Assembly (NCBI GenBank): GCA_023449855.1
Contig: JAEXHR010000209.1
Location: 1-9,013 of the forward strand
Reading direction: 5' to 3'
Origin: Pseudomonadota bacterium
Lineage (GTDB): Bacteria > Pseudomonadota > Alphaproteobacteria > Rhizobiales > Xanthobacteraceae
DNA length: 9,013 bases
The notes under the pieces were generated by a model. It did not search any database, had not been told where the DNA came from, and saw only the letters and a list, made by a program, of their open reading frames with translations. This document shows, in pieces, positions 5,722 to 9,013 of this stretch (the stretch's first letter is position 1; the number at the start of each line of letters is the position of its first letter). The position numbers were made by a program, and so were the translations under genes.

Positions 5722-5742
5722 CCCCGGCCAGTATTGCCGGGG
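5722..5742 (+). promoter_or_regulatory. Hairpin upstream of the small membrane protein gene
   Basis: CCCCGGC (5722-5728) and GCCGGGG (5736-5742) form a perfect 7-bp stem with a seven-base loop, 23 bases before the ATG at 5766. It would lie in the mRNA leader. The rest of 5645-5765 shows no clear plus-strand promoter. Confidence 0.35.
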
Positions 5743-5765
5743 AGACGAGCATCGAGGGGATTCGG

Positions 5766-6080
5766 ATGATCCGCGGTTTTTTCCGCCTGATTGGGCTGTT
5801 GTTGCTGGCCGCGGGTTTCGTTTTTCTGGTTTATGACGGCGCCCGCTCGATCGCCGATCAGGCGCTGCGACTGACCAAACTCGGCGAATTCTGGAACGAT
5901 ATCAATCAGGCCAGCCAGCGCAATTTCCTGGCCATGATCGATACCGATGCGCCGTGGCTGCGCGCCGGCGTCAAATTGCTGCTCGATCAGCCGGCCTGGG
6001 CGGTGATGGGCGTGCTCGGCATTTTGCTGATGTTGATGTTCCGTCCGCGGCGGCCTTTGATCGGCTATTCGCGAAATTGA
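5766..6080 (+). CDS. Small two-helix membrane protein of unknown function
   Basis: The 104-residue protein has two hydrophobic helices (about residues 5-23 and 76-92) around a loop of about 50 residues, and ends in a basic tail RPRRPLIGYSRN. I recall similar hypothetical proteins in Bradyrhizobium relatives with the same MIRGFFR-like start and RPLIGY end, but no function. GAGGGG (5754-5759) six bases before the ATG supports this start over one at 5709. By the positive-inside rule both ends are probably cytoplasmic and the loop periplasmic. It is divergent from rpsT and 104 bases before msrA. No terminator separates it from msrA, so the two could be co-transcribed. Confidence 0.8.
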   Translation: MIRGFFRLIGLLLLAAGFVFLVYDGARSIADQALRLTKLGEFWNDINQASQRNFLAMIDTDAPWLRAGVKLLLDQPAWAVMGVLGILLMLMFRPRRPLIGYSRN

Positions 6081-6184
6081 TGCGTCTTCCTTGCGGCGGC
6101 CATGTGGCCGTTCGGGGGCGTAACGCTCTGCCGTTTTGTGCGAAGATACCCATATAGGGTGAAGAAAAACGCAGGAGACGATCC

Positions 6185-6841
6185 ATGCTGTTCATGCGCA
6201 AACCCGTTGCCATGGTCACCGCCGCCGATGCCTTGCCCGGCCGCGCTACGCCGATACCGACGGCGACCACTCATTTTGTGAACGGCAGCAAATTGCTGCC
6301 GCCTTATCCCGCCGGTCTGGAGCAGGCGGTGTTCGCGCTCGGTTGCTTCTGGGGCGCGGAGCGCAAGTTCTGGGAGCTGGGCGACGGCATCTATACGACC
6401 GCCGTCGGTTATGCCGGCGGCTTCACGCCGAACCCGACTTATGAAGAGACCTGTTCGGGACTGACCGGCCACACCGAAGTGGTGCTGGTGGTGTTCGATC
6501 CGACGAAGATCTCTTACGAGCGGCTGCTGAAGACGTTCTGGGAAAATCACGACCCGACCCAGGGCATGCGGCAGGGCAACGATGTCGGCACGCAGTATCG
6601 CTCGGCGATCTACACTTTCTCCGATGCGCAGCTGAAGGCGGCGAAGGAGTCCGAAGCCACATTCCAGACGGCGCTCGATGCCAAAGGCTATGGTGCGATC
6701 ACCACCGAGATCGCGCCGATCGACAAGTTCTATTTCGCCGAGGACTATCACCAGCAATATCTCGCCAAGAATCCGGGCGGCTATTGCGGCCTCGGCGGCA
6801 CCGGCGTGTCCTGCCCGATCGGTGTCGGCGTCACGGCCTGA
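6185..6841 (+). CDS. msrA: Peptide methionine (S)-S-oxide reductase MsrA
   Basis: The 218-residue protein carries the MsrA active site ALGCFWGAER with catalytic Cys54, the conserved GYAGG and HTEVV segments, NHDPTQGMRQGNDVGTQYRS, and resolving cysteines in GGYCGLGGTGVSC (Cys201, Cys210). It reduces the S isomer of methionine sulfoxide in proteins with thioredoxin as electron donor. Length and cysteine spacing fit the longer MsrA class with about 50 residues before the catalytic motif, like the E. coli enzyme. I see no export signal, so it should be cytoplasmic. AGGAG (6173-6177), seven bases before the ATG, fixes the start. A strong terminator follows at 6860-6896. A small dyad (ACCC/GGGT, 6148-6160) precedes the ribosome site. 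Confidence 0.97.
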   Translation: MLFMRKPVAMVTAADALPGRATPIPTATTHFVNGSKLLPPYPAGLEQAVFALGCFWGAERKFWELGDGIYTTAVGYAGGFTPNPTYEETCSGLTGHTEVVLVVFDPTKISYERLLKTFWENHDPTQGMRQGNDVGTQYRSAIYTFSDAQLKAAKESEATFQTALDAKGYGAITTEIAPIDKFYFAEDYHQQYLAKNPGGYCGLGGTGVSCPIGVGVTA

Positions 6842-6859
6842 GCTGAGATAAACACCGTT

Positions 6860-6896
6860 AAAAGCCCGCTTTCGACGCCGTCGGAAGCGGGCTTTT
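6860..6896 (+). terminator. Rho-independent terminator of msrA
   Basis: AAAAGCCCGCTT (6860-6871) pairs perfectly with AAGCGGGCTTTT (6885-6896). An inner CGAC/GTCG stem extends it to a long hairpin with a three-base loop. The T run is short but part of the stem end. It begins 19 bases after the msrA stop. Confidence 0.9.
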
Positions 6897-6923
6897 GCTT
6901 GGCTGAAAATGCCTGCGACAACC

Positions 6924-6938
6924 TTATGTTAACCATAA
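6924..6938 (+). promoter_or_regulatory. Dyad TTATG-TTAAC-CATAA upstream of the export gene
   Basis: Perfect half sites TTATG and CATAA flank TTAAC, 29 bases before the ATG at 6968. The sequence includes GTTAACCAT, which resembles the half-site motif reported for the cell-cycle regulator CtrA in Caulobacter. It may be an operator or overlap the promoter. Confidence 0.4.
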
Positions 6939-6967
6939 AGGCGCACAACCGGATGATCTCATGAGGG

Positions 6968-7618
6968 ATGAGTCCAGTGCCCGTTGTCCGCGCGTTACGC
7001 CTGCCTCTGATCGTCGCCGTGATGGCCCTCGCCATGACCGGCTGCATGCGCAGGCCCGGCCCCGTCGCTGCGGTGCCGGTGCCGCCCGATCTCGACACGC
7101 TCGCCTATAACCGCACCGGTGTGCCCGTCGCCTATGCCGCGCCAGGTTCGAAATACGATGCGCAATACAAGCTCGACGCCGGCGACAAGCTGCGTGTCGT
7201 GGTCTACGGGCAGGAAGGCCTCACCAATTCCTATGCCATCGATGCCGGTGGCGCGATTACCATGCCGCTGATCGGCCGTGTGCCCGCGCGCGGCATGACG
7301 CCGGCTTCGCTGGCGGCGGCGATCACCGGTCGCCTGCGCAACGGCTATATCCGCGAGCCGTCGGTGGCGGTGGAAATCGAAACCTATCGTCCGTTCTTCA
7401 TTCTCGGCGAAGTCGCGGCCCCCGGTCAGTATCCCTACGTGCCGAACATGACCGTCGAGAGTGCGGTGGCGATTGCCGGCGGCTTCTCGCCGCGCGCCAA
7501 GCGCGATGCGGTCATGCTTACGCATAACCGCCCGGAAGGCTCCTATCGTGCCGAGGTCCCGCTTGGCACGCCGATCGATCCCGGCGATACGGTGATGGTC
7601 GGCGAACGCTGGTTCTAA
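6968..7618 (+). CDS. Wza-type polysaccharide export lipoprotein (short form)
   Basis: The 216-residue protein has a lipoprotein signal peptide ending in the lipobox LAMTGC (Cys26). A Poly_export domain follows at about residues 65-140 (YKLDAGDKLRVVVYGQ, IDAGGAITMPLIGRV), then an SLBB-like segment from about 141 (FFILGEVAAPGQYPY, VESAVAIAGGFSP). Such outer-membrane polysaccharide export proteins form a channel for capsule or exopolysaccharide. At 216 residues it is shorter than E. coli Wza (about 380) and lacks its extra SLBB repeat and C-terminal amphipathic helix, so it may form only the periplasmic part. No polymerase, flippase or tyrosine kinase gene is adjacent in the window. The ATG at 6968 has a poor ribosome site; a GTG at 6977 after GAGGGATGA is an alternative. 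Confidence 0.88.
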   Translation: MSPVPVVRALRLPLIVAVMALAMTGCMRRPGPVAAVPVPPDLDTLAYNRTGVPVAYAAPGSKYDAQYKLDAGDKLRVVVYGQEGLTNSYAIDAGGAITMPLIGRVPARGMTPASLAAAITGRLRNGYIREPSVAVEIETYRPFFILGEVAAPGQYPYVPNMTVESAVAIAGGFSPRAKRDAVMLTHNRPEGSYRAEVPLGTPIDPGDTVMVGERWF

Positions 7619-7630
7619 CGGGAATCGCAG

Positions 7631-7712
7631 TGCGGATGAGCCGGAGGCGTCATCCGCCGTTCTTCGCAACATGAACTCGGCCGGCGGATTGCGCGTCGCT
7701 CGTCCGCCCTAT
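7631..7712. repeat. Composite palindromic intergenic repeat
   Basis: Two inverted repeats are joined by about 25 bases: GCGGATGA/TCATCCGC (7632-7639, 7650-7657) and GGCGGA/TCCGCC (7683-7688, 7703-7708). The pattern of GCGGAT and ATCCGC arms around GC-rich loops, ending TCCGCCCTA, is one I know as a dispersed element in Bradyrhizobium-like genomes. This is memory and not a search. It is a different family from the repeats at 705-812. Confidence 0.6.
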
Positions 7713-7723
7713 GGCCGCGTGCC

Positions 7724-7761
7724 AAAATCGCCTGCAGGGGGCATCCTGCAGGCGATTTTTT
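7724..7761 (+). terminator. Strong Rho-independent terminator
   Basis: A perfect 15-bp stem (AAAATCGCCTGCAGG at 7724-7738, its complement at 7745-7759) with a six-base loop ends in six T residues. It closes the transcript of the export lipoprotein gene about 105 bases after its stop. The A run on the left arm lets it also work on the minus strand. Confidence 0.92.
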
Positions 7762-7768
7762 ATGCGAT

Positions 7769-7847
7769 GGAATGGCGCGTATCATACTCAGCAAAAATGC
7801 TGCGATGATTGGGCGCAGAGGCGAGATTGCTCATATCGCGCCATTCC
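7769..7847. repeat. 11-bp inverted repeat with 57-base interior
   Basis: GGAATGGCGCG (7769-7779) and CGCGCCATTCC (7837-7847) are perfect reverse complements. The interior has a few weak inner pairings and no gene. It lies between the terminator at 7724-7761 and the Bug gene at 7941. It may be a leader structure or a small dispersed element. Confidence 0.45.
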
Positions 7848-7896
7848 GAAGCAAGCTTCTCCCCTGTATGAAGGCGTCAGCGAGATACTCGCATGT

Positions 7897-7912
7897 GCGG
7901 ACTCTTGTCCGC
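7897..7912 (+). promoter_or_regulatory. Hairpin in the Bug gene leader
   Basis: GCGGAC (7897-7902) and GTCCGC (7907-7912) form a 6-bp stem with a TCTT loop, 28 bases before the ATG at 7941. It lies just upstream of the ribosome site and may affect mRNA stability. No plus-strand promoter was confidently placed in 7848-7896. Confidence 0.35.
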
Positions 7913-7940
7913 GCCAAAGAACTTTCAGTTGGGAGAGACG

Positions 7941-8936
7941 ATGACGATTGCTTCGACAATGACACGGCGTGCGCTTGCTCTGACGATGCTTGGCGCGGCC
8001 GGTGCCGCGTTGATCCTGCCTGCGAAGGCGCAGGATGCAGCAACGTCCTATCCCGAAAAGCGCATCAATTTTGTCGTACCCTATGCGCCCGGCGGTGCCA
8101 CCGACGTGGCCGCGCGCCTGCTTGCACAGAAGCTTCAGGATAGCTGGAAGCAGGTCGTCACCGTCGAGAACAAGCCGGGCGCCGGCGGTGTGATCGGCAA
8201 CGACTTCGTCGCCAAGGCGGCGCCGGATGGCTACACCGTCCTCATCGCCATCACGCAGATCATCCAGGCGCCGAGCCTGATGTCGAAACTGCCCTACGAC
8301 GTGTTCAAGGATCTCGCGCCGGTGACGCAGATCGCAACGTCGCCAATCGTGCTCGTGGTGCCCGATGGACAGCCGATCAAATCGGTGAAGGAACTGATCG
8401 AACTCGGCAAGACCGGCAAGTTTCAGTATGGCACCTTCGGCAACGCCACGACCTCGCATCTCTATGGCGAGCTGCTGAAGAAGAATGCCGGCATCGACTG
8501 GACGCATGTGCCCTATCGCGGCGCGGCCCCGCTGCTCAACGATCTGCTCGGCAACCAGGTCACGGCCTCGTTCCTCGATTTCACCACCGCGGGTCCGCAG
8601 CTCGAGGCCGGCAAGATCCGTCCGCTCGCCGTCGGCGGCGAGAAGCGGAAGGCGAAGCTGCCGAATGTGCAGACCATGGCCGAACTCGGCTATCCCGGCT
8701 TCGAGGCCGAAGGCTGGATTGCCGTGTTCGTGCCGGCGGGCACGCCGAAGCCGATCGTCAACAAGCTCTCGGCCGAGCTCGGCCGCATCATCAATACGCC
8801 GGAAGGCATCGCGGGCCTGCAGGCGGTGAATCTGGTGCCGGTGGGCGATAGCGCGGAGTCGTTCGAGAAGACGGTGAAGCGCGATTTCGACCGCTGGGCG
8901 ACGGTCGCGAAGACCGCCGGCGTGAAGGGGGAGTAA
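7941..8936 (+). CDS. Tripartite tricarboxylate transporter (Bug/TctC) periplasmic binding protein
   Basis: The 331-residue protein starts with a signal peptide containing TRRALALTMLG (possibly Tat) and ending near AKA-QD (about residue 30). The mature part has Bug family marks: YPEKRINFVVPYAPGG (37-52) followed by TD, NKPGAGG (77-83), AAPDGYT (93-99) and HVPYRG (189-194), and the family's usual length. These proteins capture small carboxylates or related ligands in the periplasm and hand them to a TctA/TctB membrane complex. No tctA or tctB lies in the window, so this is an orphan receptor here, which is common in the family. The ligand cannot be told from sequence. GGGAGAG (7931-7937) just before the ATG supports this start over an in-frame ATG at 7893. 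Confidence 0.93.
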   Translation: MTIASTMTRRALALTMLGAAGAALILPAKAQDAATSYPEKRINFVVPYAPGGATDVAARLLAQKLQDSWKQVVTVENKPGAGGVIGNDFVAKAAPDGYTVLIAITQIIQAPSLMSKLPYDVFKDLAPVTQIATSPIVLVVPDGQPIKSVKELIELGKTGKFQYGTFGNATTSHLYGELLKKNAGIDWTHVPYRGAAPLLNDLLGNQVTASFLDFTTAGPQLEAGKIRPLAVGGEKRKAKLPNVQTMAELGYPGFEAEGWIAVFVPAGTPKPIVNKLSAELGRIINTPEGIAGLQAVNLVPVGDSAESFEKTVKRDFDRWATVAKTAGVKGE

Positions 8937-8947
8937 TTCTTGTTTCT

Positions 8948-8985
8948 CCTTCTCCCGCCCCGGCTTCGTCGGGGGCGGGAGAAGG
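8948..8985 (+). terminator. Long hairpin after the Bug gene
   Basis: A perfect 14-bp stem (CCTTCTCCCGCCCC at 8948-8961, complement at 8972-8985) with a ten-base loop begins 12 bases after the stop codon. No T run follows, so it may act as an mRNA 3' stabiliser or be a dispersed repeat instead of a true intrinsic terminator. Confidence 0.6.
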
Positions 8986-9013
8986 GAAGACGAGTCTGGC
9001 AGGACGTAAGGGT

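Noticed and set aside
6065..6757. Minus-strand frame of 230 codons over msrA
   Set aside because: Antisense to a certain msrA; no motif or ribosome site.
6995..7672. Minus-strand frame of 225 codons over the export lipoprotein gene
   Set aside because: Histidine- and arginine-rich shadow of the real gene.
7788..8507. Minus-strand frame of 239 codons over the Bug gene
   Set aside because: Shadow of a well-supported gene on the other strand.

Overview
The window looks like a chromosomal segment from an alphaproteobacterium of the Bradyrhizobium/Rhodopseudomonas/Nitrobacter/Afipia group (Nitrobacteraceae). The reasons are the high GC content of the housekeeping genes, the close protein resemblance of DnaA, DnaN and S20 to that group as I remember them, the rpsT-dnaA-dnaN gene order, a cluster of GANTC (CcrM-type) sites upstream of dnaA, and intergenic palindromic repeats of a kind I associate with these genomes. 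Genus and species cannot be fixed by reading alone.

Left part (1-3902, replication genes on the minus strand). dnaN (5' part only) and dnaA are on the minus strand. They are separated by about 1.94 kb instead of the few hundred bases or less I would expect. This gap holds, from dnaN towards dnaA: a hairpin in front of dnaN, two palindromic repeat copies in opposite orientation, a decayed second copy of the dnaA 3' end (about 75% identical over the best 100 bases), and two plus-strand genes of lower GC. Those two encode a membrane-anchored DsrE-like protein and a Tat-exported TlpA-type thioredoxin. The arrangement (complete dnaA, foreign-looking cassette, truncated dnaA tail, dnaN) is what a single-crossover integration through dnaA homology would leave. 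It is the most unusual thing in the window.

Middle (3903-5765). About 1.2 kb without genes lies between dnaA and rpsT. It is richer in A+T than the genes and carries one perfect DnaA box, seven GANTC sites within 338 bases and several hairpins. It must contain dnaA control sequences and could be part of a replication origin. Gene orientation is minus on the left and plus from 5766 rightwards, with rpsT (minus strand) next to the switch. rpsT has a clear terminator, a strong sigma70-like promoter and a structured leader of about 180 nt.

Right part (5766-9013, all plus strand). Four independent-looking genes follow: a small two-helix membrane protein of unknown function, methionine sulfoxide reductase msrA, a short Wza-type polysaccharide export lipoprotein, and a tripartite tricarboxylate (Bug/TctC) periplasmic binding protein. 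Strong hairpin terminators follow msrA and the export gene, and a long hairpin without a T tract follows the Bug gene. Repeat elements and inverted repeats sit in the gaps. No RNA genes, CRISPR arrays or transposase genes were seen.
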